A stretch of 64,000 nt of DNA from Gracilimonas sp. (GCF_040218225.1 NZ_JAVJQO010000008.1:186001-250000), one strand, 5' to 3'. Counted from the stretch's first letter, positions 17,547-26,651 are shown. Program-made: numbers and translations. Notes: a model not told the origin generated them from the sequence alone.

Positions 17547-18563
17547 TTACAATTCACGAAAGCGTTTAACACCCTTGGCAAAATGTTGCCAAATAAGACT
17601 TATATTCATCATGGTATTCGGATCATGCGAGATAGTTCGCTTGGCTTGAAGCTCTTTTCGCTTGTGGTTCACACTTAAAAATCCTTTTGCAAAGTGAATA
17701 TGAGCTCTTGTTACCGCCCACCATTCTTTTGATTTTCCGGACAGGAGCGCTTTGTAAGCAGCTATTACATCCAATATCAACCGAAGCAGAAACCTCTTTC
17801 GCAAGCTGGCCGAACTGTAATTCTTCCAAAGCATGAAGAGGCTGTTGCGGAAGTTATAATAGACTTTTCGGGGTGAGCCCATCGGTAATGAACCACCACC
17901 AAGATGATAGACCAAACTCTCCGGAGCATAACCGATTTTGTATCCCTGGTTCTGAAGTCGCCAGCATAGATCAATCTCTTCCATGTGGAACTCGAAATCC
18001 TCGTCAAATCCACCGGATTCTATAAATAGATCCTTTCGGATGGCGAGTGCCGCTCCCGATGCCCAGAAGAGGTTAGGCGAATCATCGTACTGTCCTTCAT
18101 CCCGTTCTACTTCATCAAAAATACGTCCCCGGCAAAAGGTGTATCCGTATTTATCCATGAATCCCCCGGCAGCCCCGGCGTACTCAAAATATTCCGGTTG
18201 TTCGACTGCTCTCATCTTGGGTTGTACGGCCGCCATTTTCTCGTCTTTCTCAAATATATCATTGATTCCCTTGAGCCAATTTTTCTCTACTTTAACGTCG
18301 TTATTCAGGAATAGTAAAATATCTTTTTCAGCAAAGGGAACGGCTCTGTTATTTCCTCCGCAATAGCCGTAGTTTTGGTCAAAGCTGGCAATTTTAATTT
18401 CAGGATACGTTGACTTAACCCAATCTTTGGAACCGTCGGTTGAGGCGTTGTCGGCAATGATGATTTCAAAATCAGGATAGTCTGTTTCAGTTACCGATGG
18501 CAGATAATTCTTGAGATGCTCAAGGGCATTCCAGGTAACGATAATAATGCTGAAACTCTTCAA
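17547..18563 (-). CDS. Family 2 glycosyltransferase
   Basis: The 338-residue protein has a GT-A fold N-terminal half: FSIIIVTWNALEHL, FEIIIADNASTDGS and ILLFLNNDVKVEKNW, the last carrying the metal/nucleotide-binding acidic motif of rhamnosyl/GT2 enzymes. The middle HMEEIDLCWRLQNQGY contains the family's E-D-x-D/W-like catalytic element. No long membrane domain is present, only moderately hydrophobic C-terminal stretches. The likely role is transfer of a sugar to a cell-surface glycan; donor and acceptor are unknown. The gene is alone and diverges from the phosphodiesterase gene at 18667. Confidence 0.9.
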   Translation of the reverse strand: MKSFSIIIVTWNALEHLKNYLPSVTETDYPDFEIIIADNASTDGSKDWVKSTYPEIKIASFDQNYGYCGGNNRAVPFAEKDILLFLNNDVKVEKNWLKGINDIFEKDEKMAAVQPKMRAVEQPEYFEYAGAAGGFMDKYGYTFCRGRIFDEVERDEGQYDDSPNLFWASGAALAIRKDLFIESGGFDEDFEFHMEEIDLCWRLQNQGYKIGYAPESLVYHLGGGSLPMGSPRKVYYNFRNSLFMLWKNYSSASLRKRFLLRLILDVIAAYKALLSGKSKEWWAVTRAHIHFAKGFLSVNHKRKELQAKRTISHDPNTMMNISLIWQHFAKGVKRFREL

Positions 18564-18666
18564 TGAATGAATAAAATTTTGCTATTGTTTCGAAATTGGT
18601 GGAACAAGAATAAAAAATGTAGTTTCTTGTTCCGCTTTGTTGGAGTACTAAGATGATACAAAAAGT

Positions 18667-19179
18667 ATGATCAAAATAGGGCTAATTTCAGATACACATA
18701 ATTACCTCGATCCTCAGGTATTCGAATACTTTGAAGGCTGCGACGAAATCTGGCATGCAGGTGATTTTGGCAGTATATCTATTGCTGAAGAACTTAAGAA
18801 AGTTGCTCCGGTAATTGGAGTTTATGGTAATATTGATGGTGACGACATTCGGCAAGAGTATCCGCTTCATCAGCGTTTTGAAAGGGAAGGCCTCAAAATA
18901 TGGATGACGCATATTGGAGGTATTCCGGGGCGTTATTGTTTGCCTATACGTCAAGAAATGGAAACAAATCCCCCTGAACTTTTTGTGTGCGGCCACTCTC
19001 ACATTCTTCGCATTTCCCGTGACCAGGATTTGAATAAAATGCTCTACATGAATCCGGGGGCTGCGGGTAAACAAGGATTTCAATCACAGCGGACGGTTGT
19101 CCGGTTTCAAATTATAGAAGGAAAGCTCCATAACGTAGAAGTAATCAACCTAGATGTTGACAAGGAAGCGGCAGAGTAA
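18667..19179 (+). CDS. MJ0936/YfcE-type metallophosphodiesterase
   Basis: The 170-residue protein is a minimal calcineurin-like phosphodiesterase. Metal ligands are visible as D9-x-H11 (SDTHN), D33 (HAGDFG), N55 (YGNIDGD), H82 and H110-x-H112 (CGHSHI). Members hydrolyse phosphodiesters such as cyclic nucleotides or bis-pNPP in vitro; the natural substrate is unknown. It lies between oppositely oriented neighbours, and its stop is 15 bases from the end of the crtI gene. Length and ligands are complete. Confidence 0.93.
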   Translation: MIKIGLISDTHNYLDPQVFEYFEGCDEIWHAGDFGSISIAEELKKVAPVIGVYGNIDGDDIRQEYPLHQRFEREGLKIWMTHIGGIPGRYCLPIRQEMETNPPELFVCGHSHILRISRDQDLNKMLYMNPGAAGKQGFQSQRTVVRFQIIEGKLHNVEVINLDVDKEAAE

Positions 19180-19194
19180 TTAAGCATTTTTTCT

Positions 19195-20667
19195 TTATTT
19201 ATACCGGGCAATTAGCTCAAGGGCATTAAAGGCAGACTGCACAACCAAAGGAATACCGCCACCGGGGTGTGTTGAGCCACCTACAAAATACAACTTATCA
19301 ATTTCCCGGGATTTATTTCTTGGGCGAAGAAAAGCAGAGAACTTACTATTTGATGAAGTCCCGTAGATACTGCCTTTGTTAGAAAGGTATTTTGTGTAGA
19401 AATCCTTTGGAGTGATAGATTTCCGCACCCGAATGTGTTCGGAAAGGTTTCCTAAACCATGGTGCTCCAGCTTTTTTATAATCTTGTTACCATATGCGGT
19501 TTCTTGCTCATCCCAGTTATACTGTTCAGAGAGATAAGGTGCGTTCACCAAAATAAAGAGGTTGGAACTATTCTCAGGAGCATGATGCGGATCTGAATAG
19601 GATGTATTTGCAATATAAATTGTAGGCTCGTCAGGCATCACTTTTTTATTAAAAATCTGATGAAATTCTCTTTCATAGTTTTCTGAAAAGAAAATATTGT
19701 GATGAACCAATTGTTCGTATTTTTTATCTACTCCAAGCATTAAAACAAAACCAGAGCAAGACGGTTCGATAGATTTTGCTTTTTCTTTTCTCCGTGATGA
19801 TATAGAGAAGTTGGGCAATAGATTAGCAATTGTCTCTGTTGCATCACTATTTGAAATCACTATCTCAGATTTTATTCTTTTACCTGACTTAAGTTCTATC
19901 CCGACAGCCTTCGCATTTTCTACTACTATTTGTTTGATTTCTGCATTAAAATGAAATTCAACTCCTAAAGTCTCAGCTAGCGAAGTAAAAGCCTCTGCAA
20001 CTTTATACAAACCACCTTGTACATAAAACCCACCCTGATTTATTTCTACATGAGGGATTACGTTTAATGTTGCAGGAGCCAGATAGGGAGAAGAGCCATT
20101 ATAGGTGGTAAATCGTTTAAAAAATTTTTTCAGGTACGATGACTTAAAGGTAGAATCGACCCGTTTACTTACGGTCGTGAAAGCATCTATCCCGAAAAAA
20201 CTAAGCAGGTCAAGTTCTTTCAGATCTTTGAAGCCAAATAATGGGTTAAATATAAATGCATCGGCTGTTTTTTGATAAAGTGACTCTGCATAATTTAAAA
20301 AGGAGGAATAGGAATCCGCGTCTTCCGGTGCAATGGATTCAATTTCAGCTTTAGTAGCTTGTTTGTCCTCGTAATTGTTAAAAATGGTTCCATCAGGGTA
20401 AAAATACTTACAGATAGGATCCAGGGGGGTAAGCGAGAGATACTCATCCATATCTGCTCCGCACTCTTTAAACAACTTCTCGATGATGAATGGCATGGTC
20501 AAAAGGCTGGGCCCTGTATCAAACCGAAAACCTTCCGATTCGAAAACATTCATCTTACCACCTGTATTTCTATTCTTTTCGAATACAGATACCTGATGTC
20601 CTTGTGCGGCTAGCAGACAAGCTGCAGATAGTCCTCCTAAGCCGGCACCTATAACTGATACTTTCAT
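19195..20667 (-). CDS. crtI: CrtI-type carotenoid/phytoene desaturase
   Basis: The 490-residue FAD enzyme begins with the dinucleotide-binding motif GAGLGGLSAACLLAAQGH and GGKMN, and ends with the CrtI signature FVGGSTHPGGGIP, which contacts FAD. It desaturates phytoene or a related polyene in the membrane. The exact product (neurosporene, lycopene or a modified carotenoid) cannot be inferred, and CrtI-like proteins include ketolases and oxidases. No crtB, crtY or geranylgeranyl synthase gene is in the window, so it is an orphan desaturase here. A VOC gene lies 15 bases upstream, possibly co-transcribed. Confidence 0.9.
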   Translation of the reverse strand: MKVSVIGAGLGGLSAACLLAAQGHQVSVFEKNRNTGGKMNVFESEGFRFDTGPSLLTMPFIIEKLFKECGADMDEYLSLTPLDPICKYFYPDGTIFNNYEDKQATKAEIESIAPEDADSYSSFLNYAESLYQKTADAFIFNPLFGFKDLKELDLLSFFGIDAFTTVSKRVDSTFKSSYLKKFFKRFTTYNGSSPYLAPATLNVIPHVEINQGGFYVQGGLYKVAEAFTSLAETLGVEFHFNAEIKQIVVENAKAVGIELKSGKRIKSEIVISNSDATETIANLLPNFSISSRRKEKAKSIEPSCSGFVLMLGVDKKYEQLVHHNIFFSENYEREFHQIFNKKVMPDEPTIYIANTSYSDPHHAPENSSNLFILVNAPYLSEQYNWDEQETAYGNKIIKKLEHHGLGNLSEHIRVRKSITPKDFYTKYLSNKGSIYGTSSNSKFSAFLRPRNKSREIDKLYFVGGSTHPGGGIPLVVQSAFNALELIARYK

Positions 20668-20682
20668 AACGTATAAGGCATT

Positions 20683-21075
20683 TTATGAAGCATCATTTAC
20701 CTCTATCCAATAATCATCAGGATCTTTGAAGTAAACCTGCCGGACTCCATCAGCCCGGGTAGTGATTTTTTGTGGATTTGCTTTTGAATCATGTGCAATC
20801 ACTGAGTTTTCGTCGAGATGGGAGAGGAACTGATCAAAATCTTTTAATTTTAAAGCAAGATGAACTCCAATATTTGTCTGGATTTCAGGCACTTTTCCTT
20901 CAACGATATGAAGTTCTCCTTGTCCTAAAGAAAACCAGCGAATATGGGTTTTTTTGGTTCGATTTGTTATTTCCTGCAAACCCAATACGGATGTATAAAA
21001 CTCCGCACTTACTTCAAGATCAGTTACTTTAATGGTGTAATGGTCAAATTGCAGATTCTGCATCGGTTTCATCAC
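20683..21075 (-). CDS. VOC-family (glyoxalase/dioxygenase superfamily) protein
   Basis: The 130-residue protein has one vicinal-oxygen-chelate domain with paired beta-alpha-beta-beta-beta motifs: FDHYTIKVTDLEVSAEFYTSVLGLQ and a second half ending DGVRQVYFKDPDDYWIEV. The potential metal ligands H11 (near the start), H near the middle (GVHLALKLKD) and E (WIEVND) are in plausible positions. The reaction is not predictable: VOC proteins include lyases, isomerases and resistance proteins. It lies immediately upstream of crtI in the same direction. Confidence 0.85.
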   Translation of the reverse strand: MMKPMQNLQFDHYTIKVTDLEVSAEFYTSVLGLQEITNRTKKTHIRWFSLGQGELHIVEGKVPEIQTNIGVHLALKLKDFDQFLSHLDENSVIAHDSKANPQKITTRADGVRQVYFKDPDDYWIEVNDAS

Positions 21076-21096
21076 TTTGATGAATTTTAAAAGATT

Positions 21097-21630
21097 CTAT
21101 TTCAGGATTTTATCTTCAATACGCTTCAGGGAATCTCTGATTTCTTTAAGAATTTCAGTGGTTGATTCATTTTCATGGGTTGAAGATACGGAACTCTGGT
21201 TGTCGGTTACTTTATCTCGTTGATCTAATACAAGGCTTCGGAAGTCAAAGGCATCTACAACGCCAATCAGGGATAAGTCGGGCCCGCCCTGAGCTGAACT
21301 TCCGGCTGTTTCAATTCTCAATATGCTCAACCCGAAATACTTTAAAAGCGGTCCTTCTTTAAAGGTGAGATCCTGTATTTTATCTAACGGGATGGTTCGT
21401 TCGGTGTGAAAAATATACCCTTTCTTAAATCGAAGTGAACGGGTAGTGAGCTCACACTCGAGACGCTCAAAATATCTTTTTAAATAAATTGAAGCGATAA
21501 GCAGCCAAATAGGGATCAGTGGAATCATGAAGATACTTATGAGACAAATAAGGACCCCATACCAAAGTATATAGTTCTTTATTTTTGGATTGAAAGTTGC
21601 TTCATGAAGTATGGTAGCTTTTGCACTCAT
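21097..21630 (-). CDS. Bacterial PH-domain membrane protein (DUF304-like)
   Basis: The 177-residue protein has two adjacent membrane segments (about residues 18-50) followed by a cytoplasmic bacterial pleckstrin-homology domain (about 55-135). That domain contains the typical strand run FKKGYIFHTERTIPLDKIQD and ends in ISLIGVVDAFDFR-like sequence. A charged helical tail (residues 140-177) is rich in Glu and Lys. These proteins are linked to envelope or stress functions, but the role here is unknown. It follows msrB on the same strand, after a strong terminator. Confidence 0.8.
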   Translation of the reverse strand: MSAKATILHEATFNPKIKNYILWYGVLICLISIFMIPLIPIWLLIASIYLKRYFERLECELTTRSLRFKKGYIFHTERTIPLDKIQDLTFKEGPLLKYFGLSILRIETAGSSAQGGPDLSLIGVVDAFDFRSLVLDQRDKVTDNQSSVSSTHENESTTEILKEIRDSLKRIEDKILK

Positions 21631-21657
21631 GCTAAGGATCTTGGTTTAAGTTTCAAC

Positions 21658-21682
21658 AAAAAAAGGTGCCCTAAGGCACCCT
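21658..21682 (-). terminator. Intrinsic terminator of msrB
   Basis: On the minus strand GGTGCC-TTAG-GGCACC is followed by seven T residues (the plus strand shows AAAAAAA, GGTGCC, CTAA, GGCACC). Stem, four-base loop and T-tract have the classic order for transcription leaving msrB (stop at 21729). Confidence 0.85.
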
Positions 21683-21728
21683 ATAATCTAAATTGTAGAT
21701 ATGATTTCCAACCTAAAGCATGAACTTT

Positions 21729-22307
21729 TTATTCATTCGCTGTTATTTCATCTTTTGGGATGAAATCCATGGCAGCAGAATTCATGCAATACCTTAAACC
21801 GGTAGGTTGGGGGCCATCATCAAAAACATGCCCAAGATGGCCGCCACAATTTGAACATACAATTTCAGTGCGTGTCATGAAGAGGCTATTATCCTCACGT
21901 TCACCTACAAGAGAATCTGCCAGGGGCTTCCAGAAACTCGGCCACCCCGTTCCGCTATCATACTTATGTTCAGAACTATACAGTTTTTGACCGCATCCTG
22001 CACAAACATATACGCCTTCCTGCTTATTATCGTCATATTCATTTACGTATGGAAGCTCTGTACCGCGATCACGGAGGATTCGATATTCTTTGGAGGTCAA
22101 AATTTCTTTCCATTCAGCCTCTGTTTTCTTGTAGGGGTAATCATCTTCAGGCATGGTATCCTGAGAAACAGCTATCATTTCCACTTTTCCAATATCCACG
22201 TGAGCATGGCTGGCTTTGGGGTTTTCAGTATTTACTATAAAAAGAGTAACAACGAAGATAGCTGCCAAAGCTGCTACATAAACTGCGTATTTCATAAAAT
22301 CTAACAT
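21729..22307 (-). CDS. msrB: Membrane-anchored methionine-R-sulfoxide reductase B
   Basis: The 192-residue protein reduces methionine-R-sulfoxide in oxidised proteins. An N-terminal hydrophobic segment (residues 8-26) anchors it, probably facing the periplasm. The MsrB domain (~60-185) has the zinc cysteines C102/C105 (CAGC) and C151/C154 (CSNC), the signature GWPSFWKPL and the catalytic C174 in LRYCMNSAAMDF. All are intact. A dedicated electron donor is not adjacent. It is transcribed alone, ending at the terminator at 21658-21682. Confidence 0.96.
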   Translation of the reverse strand: MLDFMKYAVYVAALAAIFVVTLFIVNTENPKASHAHVDIGKVEMIAVSQDTMPEDDYPYKKTEAEWKEILTSKEYRILRDRGTELPYVNEYDDNKQEGVYVCAGCGQKLYSSEHKYDSGTGWPSFWKPLADSLVGEREDNSLFMTRTEIVCSNCGGHLGHVFDDGPQPTGLRYCMNSAAMDFIPKDEITANE

Positions 22308-22422
22308 TAATTGGTTTGTCTGTGTTAAGCTTTAAAACAGTACGAACTTATTTTTAGTTTAGATTTGATGAAACTAATTTATCTTACTAAATAATTTAAA
22401 ATACCACAGGATAGGTTAGGCC

Positions 22423-23904
22423 TTACCAATCAATATCCCAGTTGTCAAACTCATCTTTAAATTTAGGAATAGCTTTTTGTTTGAATAGTCTTATTCCAGC
22501 TGTAAATCCAACCCAAAATCGATAATCACGACCTTTCCATTCGGGCGACCATAAACTATACCAAGCATAATCCTCCGAACCGCTTACCCTTGAAATTTGA
22601 GCGTTAAATGTTGGCCCTCCATATAATGAAAAGCCACTACCAAAACGCTTACCAAGAAGGAATTTATAAGAGTAAATCAGATTTAATTTACGAGTCCATT
22701 CTTCCTCAAACTGATGAGTAACAGAAAATTCCTGGTTTACATACATAGATTCATTTTTCCAGTTCTGGAATGAATCATTTATGTTTTTCTCTAATCCGAC
22801 TGCAAGTCCAATTCGATAAACATCACGGTCTAAAAGGGTGTTGTACCCAAAAATAGCGGAATTATAAACACGATAGGTACCGAGCGTTAAGCCAATATCG
22901 GTAAACCCGCCATCAGAAAACCTCACATCCATATTTTTTCTACCATTACCATAAAGGCTTACAAAACCGATTGGAACCCCTTCAAACTCTTTCGCAATAT
23001 TAATTAATCCAATCTGTACACCCGTGGCTTTTTCTGAAAAGTTTAATAAGCTTGCAAATTGAACACCCTCTAAATTTTTGGCGATGTTAGCACCGCCAGA
23101 GAAAACTAATCCTTCAACATCATTGGCTATGTTTAATAGACCGGCAGCAAATAAGCCGCTAGCATTCTGTCTTGCTATGTTTACACCTCCGGCAGCCATT
23201 AAACCTTCAATATCACCAAAGGCTATGTTGGCAGCACCAGCAGCCTGCAAACCTGAAATATCAGATCCTGCAAAGTTCAGAACGCCTGCGGCTTGAAGTC
23301 CTTCAACATCTTCGCGGGCAATGTTAGCTACACCAGCAGCTTGCAGTCCTGAAATATCTCCCCATGCTGCATTAATAATCCCAGAACCTTGTAAACCTTC
23401 AATATCTCCCCGGGCGATATTACCAATTCCGGCAAATTGCAGTCCGCTTGAGTTGTCTCCAGCGATATTGAATAAGCCTGATCCCTGAATTCCTTCAAGA
23501 TCATTACCTGAAATATTTGCAAGCCCGGAAAATTGCATGCCGGACATTTCATCTTTTGATAAGTTTATACCACCTGCAATATTAATACCTGCCATGTCAC
23601 CACCGGTGGCATTAACCAGACCAGCTAACTGAAAACCATGAGCATAATATTTGTTGTAGTTAATGAGGCCGCCGATTTCACCGCCGTCTAGCCCGCCATG
23701 ATACCCACCAAGGATTTTAATTGAATAACGGGCTGTATAGTCCGGAGCATTGGTCCAGTTTGTACTTAAAGGAGGGAAGAGGGTAACTCTCCACTTTCGA
23801 TACTTTAGCCTATCATAATCAGTATTGTCCTGAGCAAAAGATTGATTCGTGGAAAATAACAGGCCTAAACAAAAAATTGAGAACAATAAAAGTCGCTGTA
23901 TCAT
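22423..23904 (-). CDS. Secreted 16-residue-repeat surface protein (LA_2272-like)
   Basis: The start is set at the ATG at 23904 because it begins a signal peptide (IQRLLLFSIFCLGLL..., cleavage after SFAQ); the in-frame ATG 48 bases upstream adds a poor N-terminus. Of 493 residues, 90-321 hold about 15 tandem repeats, ten of exactly 16 residues with consensus G-L-Q-A-A-G-x-x-N-I-A-x-x-D-I-E/S. The last ~170 residues have alternating beta-strand character (ending WVGFTAGIRLF), as in outer-membrane proteins. The repeats resemble LA_2272-like surface-repeat proteins of unknown role. Translated as part of a minus-strand envelope cluster. Confidence 0.85.
   Translation of the reverse strand: MIQRLLLFSIFCLGLLFSTNQSFAQDNTDYDRLKYRKWRVTLFPPLSTNWTNAPDYTARYSIKILGGYHGGLDGGEIGGLINYNKYYAHGFQLAGLVNATGGDMAGINIAGGINLSKDEMSGMQFSGLANISGNDLEGIQGSGLFNIAGDNSSGLQFAGIGNIARGDIEGLQGSGIINAAWGDISGLQAAGVANIAREDVEGLQAAGVLNFAGSDISGLQAAGAANIAFGDIEGLMAAGGVNIARQNASGLFAAGLLNIANDVEGLVFSGGANIAKNLEGVQFASLLNFSEKATGVQIGLINIAKEFEGVPIGFVSLYGNGRKNMDVRFSDGGFTDIGLTLGTYRVYNSAIFGYNTLLDRDVYRIGLAVGLEKNINDSFQNWKNESMYVNQEFSVTHQFEEEWTRKLNLIYSYKFLLGKRFGSGFSLYGGPTFNAQISRVSGSEDYAWYSLWSPEWKGRDYRFWVGFTAGIRLFKQKAIPKFKDEFDNWDIDW
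22942..23637 (-). repeat. Tandem 48-nt coding repeats
   Basis: The DNA encoding residues 90-321 of the surface protein consists of about ten 48-nt units followed by shorter 42-45-nt units. Each encodes one G-L-Q/x-x-A/S-G-x-x-N-I/x-A block. The protein copies differ at many positions, so the units are diverged rather than recent identical duplications. Confidence 0.85.
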
Positions 23905-23977
23905 AATGATCGTGTAGAAGGATTTAATTTTGGAACTACTACGAAACAGCACTTAAAAAGTTTACTGCTTTTTAAAA

Positions 23978-24508
23978 TTAAACGGCAGCAGGTTTTAAAT
24001 TTTTAAATTGTTCATCCAGAGTTTCATTCCAGTAATGTACCTCATCTATTTTTCGAAGTAGTTCCTCATATTCGCCTTCAATATTTATGGATTCTATTTC
24101 ATCTCCTGATGAAATTGCGTTAATAATTTTTTGATCTTCATCTGTTTCAACTTCTCCAAAAACTGCATGTTTACCGTCTAGCCATGGAGTTGGAACATGT
24201 GTTATAAAAAACTGGCTGCCATTTGTGTCAGGTCCGGCATTAGCCATTGATAACTTGCCCGGTTCATCATGAATAAGTTCATCATGAAACTCATCTTCGA
24301 AGCGGTAACCGGGGCCTCCGCGCCCGTCGCCATTCGGGCAGCCACCCTGTATCATAAAATCATTAATCACCCGGTGAAACTTTAGATTGTCGTAAAAACC
24401 CCGGGAAGCCAGATTAACAAAATTAGCAACAGTTCTTGGAGCTCTTTTTGAGAAAAGGTTAACGTTAATGGTTCCTTTGTTTGTTTTGATGGTTGCCTTA
24501 AGTGCCAT
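23978..24508 (-). CDS. Cyclophilin-type peptidyl-prolyl isomerase
   Basis: The 176-residue protein has the cyclophilin core: FKHRVI-like [14 protein letters not shown] (catalytic arginine), [24 protein letters not shown] and HAVFGEV. It catalyses proline cis-trans isomerisation. No signal peptide is seen, so it acts in the cytoplasm, unlike the FKBP lipoprotein at 39932-40651. It is four bases downstream of the start of the PagL-like gene's stop (24513) and probably in one operon with it. All active-site positions are present. Confidence 0.94.
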   Translation of the reverse strand: MALKATIKTNKGTINVNLFSKRAPRTVANFVNLASRGFYDNLKFHRVINDFMIQGGCPNGDGRGGPGYRFEDEFHDELIHDEPGKLSMANAGPDTNGSQFFITHVPTPWLDGKHAVFGEVETDEDQKIINAISSGDEIESINIEGEYEELLRKIDEVHYWNETLDEQFKNLKPAAV

Positions 24509-24512
24509 GTAT

Positions 24513-25118
24513 TTATTGTATTGAAAGTTTTAGAAAAAGAAAGTTCGAATCGAGTCCGGGGTTTTCGGTTCCGGTTTCTGCATTTGAAATATGATGAAAT
24601 TTATATCCAAAGGATATCATTCCAAAAGAATTGAACCTGAAATTCGCACCCAGGGTTATATCGAAAGTAAAATTCAACTTTCTAGCATCATCGGTAGGAA
24701 AATTACTTTCCATGAAAATCATTCCACCTGTAGTTCTTACAAATGTCGTAAAAAGTTTTTGGGATGAATTCATAAGTGTAAATCCTATGGGTGACAAACC
24801 AAATCCTTTTCTTGAAACGATCCGATTGTTCTCATCTCTTTTAGGATAAGTGAAATGAATGTATGGAATAAGATCTGCTGTATACCAAAGAAGCTTATTA
24901 CCATAGTATTTTTTTAATGGTTTTTGGATACCAATACCTAAAATCTGAGTTTGCGAATTCTCTGTTTTGCCCAGAAACCTTACAGATGAAAAAGAGTATC
25001 CACCCCAAAAAGAAAGACTTGTGTTGCTTACATTTGGAGTCTGAGAAAAACCTTTATGAGTAGGGACGCAAAAAAATAGAAGCAAAAAAAGTAAGAGAGA
25101 TAGAACCTGGAACTTCAA
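24513..25118 (-). CDS. PagL-like lipid A 3-O-deacylase (acyloxyacyl hydrolase family)
   Basis: The 201-residue protein has a signal peptide (hydrophobic to ~residue 19, cleavage near GFSQ) and alternating beta strands of an eight-stranded outer-membrane barrel. Near the C-terminus [17 protein letters not shown] contains H176-x-S178-N179, the PagL-type catalytic motif; D190 falls at about the position of the catalytic acid, usually Glu. PagL removes the 3-O acyl chain of lipid A, remodelling the outer leaflet. The assignment is from the motif and size; the acid replacement lowers certainty about activity. Confidence 0.75.
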   Translation of the reverse strand: MKFQVLSLLLFLLLFFCVPTHKGFSQTPNVSNTSLSFWGGYSFSSVRFLGKTENSQTQILGIGIQKPLKKYYGNKLLWYTADLIPYIHFTYPKRDENNRIVSRKGFGLSPIGFTLMNSSQKLFTTFVRTTGGMIFMESNFPTDDARKLNFTFDITLGANFRFNSFGMISFGYKFHHISNAETGTENPGLDSNFLFLKLSIQ

Positions 25119-25136
25119 AAAAGGCAGTGGGTAAAA

Positions 25137-25463
25137 TTAAGATTTCTTTTTCTTACTCTTTCCTGAACCAATATAAGAGGCTATCCAAATTATAAGCCAG
25201 GCAATAACTAAGTAGTATTTACCAATATAAAGAAATATCCCAATTGTGAGCGCGTAAATTCCGTGATAGAATAGGGGAGGTGCATCCGTTTGATTTGCTT
25301 TCTTCTGAAGAGATGGCATAAAAAAAGTCAGCACTTTGCTCAATAGTAAGAGACCAGTGTATACCCATAAAACTACTTCCAGTATATTATTTGTATATAC
25401 AGCAAAAACTGCTATCAGCAATAAAACAATAACATCTAAATAGGCATCTTTAAGCCAGGCCAT
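25137..25463 (-). CDS. Small hypothetical membrane protein, 4 TM
   Basis: The 108-residue protein is mostly hydrophobic, with about four membrane segments (about 8-25, 28-47, 67-82, 85-100) and a short lysine-rich C-terminus (GSGKSKKKKS) likely facing the cytoplasm. No known domain is recognised. It lies six bases after the cold-shock gene and 18 before the PagL-like gene, all on the minus strand, so an operon is likely. Function unknown. Confidence 0.65.
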   Translation of the reverse strand: MAWLKDAYLDVIVLLLIAVFAVYTNNILEVVLWVYTGLLLLSKVLTFFMPSLQKKANQTDAPPLFYHGIYALTIGIFLYIGKYYLVIAWLIIWIASYIGSGKSKKKKS

Positions 25464-25469
25464 ATATAC

Positions 25470-25703
25470 TTATTCCACCTGATCTTCAATAGGATTAAGG
25501 GATACTACTTCTTTGGCGTGCAATCCTTTATCGCCTTCATCTAAAAGAAATTCTACTTCTTCACCTCGCCGTAACTTCTTGAAGCCATCAGCCTGGATTT
25601 CAGAATAGTGAACAAATGCATCTTCTCCGGATTCCGTACTAATAAACCCATAACCTTTAGTGTTGTGGAACCACTTCACCGTACCCTTTTGCTTGTCAGA
25701 CAT
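25470..25703 (-). CDS. Cold-shock domain protein (CspA family)
   Basis: The 77-residue protein is a single nucleic-acid-binding cold-shock domain: [16 protein letters not shown] carries the RNP1-type KGYGFI, and [10 protein letters not shown] holds the RNP2 motif. Such proteins are RNA chaperones that melt secondary structure. A 110-base leader precedes the ATG and is AT-rich, with no recognised riboswitch. It is the first gene of the probable minus-strand cluster to the left. Confidence 0.94.
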   Translation of the reverse strand: MSDKQKGTVKWFHNTKGYGFISTESGEDAFVHYSEIQADGFKKLRRGEEVEFLLDEGDKGLHAKEVVSLNPIEDQVE

Positions 25704-25813
25704 ATAATACCCGATTAACTTTAATATTTAACTCACAAGGAGTTATGCTCCCTATGATCGAACCTGAAAATAATTTTTGAGGATAATACAATCAATAGGA
25801 ACTTGAATTTAAG

Positions 25814-26398
25814 TTATCGGATGTGAAATTCCTCAACCCAAATTGCAAAACCAGTATCATTATACCTTTCGGAGGTCGCTGTTGAAGTTTGATAATTAAA
25901 ACCTTCGTCATGTTCAATATCAACTAACAGACCTTTAAGCTTGATAATGTGTCCATCGCGGAGTTGCTTTAATTGTTCTTCTATAGAGGCAGTAGATGGA
26001 ATATAATGCCACAAGTCACTCTCCCTGTATATAGTAGATAACTCCAATGGAGGGCGTGTCAGATCTACGTCATAGTTTCGGTCATCTAACGTAAAGAATA
26101 TGTAGTCGAGATTACGTTCATCAGAAAGCTGATTCCAACCCACAACAGCATCTACAGGGGAATAGCGAGAAAAACTGTCAAAGAAATATCGCTTTCTTTT
26201 TATGACTCGAACTTCTGCTTCTATTACCTTTTTGGGTACCAGGGTAGCTCCTTTGAATGAAAAGGGTTCCTGCCATGTCAGCCGCTTAATTTCAGGCTCA
26301 TTATTTGCGGTAATACCAGGTCCATGATTTACAGGGAAATTGGTATACACTATGTAGCCTGCTGCTACAAAAACACAGAAAACTAAATACTTGACCAT
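25814..26398 (-). CDS. Hypothetical membrane-anchored protein
   Basis: The 194-residue protein begins with an N-terminal hydrophobic segment (VFCVFVAAGYIVYTNF), then a hydrophilic domain probably outside the membrane. The mid section PVDAVVGWNQLSDERNLDYI and DLWHYIPSTASI is reminiscent of uncharacterised proteins found next to integrative or plasmid genes, but no such genes are nearby. No catalytic motif stands out. Real-gene status is supported by length, an ATG near a weak GGAGCA upstream and lack of a better overlapping frame. Confidence 0.65.
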   Translation of the reverse strand: MVKYLVFCVFVAAGYIVYTNFPVNHGPGITANNEPEIKRLTWQEPFSFKGATLVPKKVIEAEVRVIKRKRYFFDSFSRYSPVDAVVGWNQLSDERNLDYIFFTLDDRNYDVDLTRPPLELSTIYRESDLWHYIPSTASIEEQLKQLRDGHIIKLKGLLVDIEHDEGFNYQTSTATSERYNDTGFAIWVEEFHIR

Positions 26399-26651
26399 GC
26401 TGCTCCTTCCTTAATTCTTTTTGTTTACAAGAGTATACGTAACCCATCTGTGTTACAGATTTATTATAAATGATTAATATTTAAACAGATTGGAGAGTGG
26501 GATAAAGAAATATGGTGTAAGCCTAAGGTAACAGCGATTAAAAACTTAGTTCCTGATCTATTTAGTTTATATATCTAAATTATAGTTCAAAATTTAAAAA
26601 GCACTAGCCTTATTGACTGGAGGCCGGATATGTAAAAAGGGGGGCTATAAA

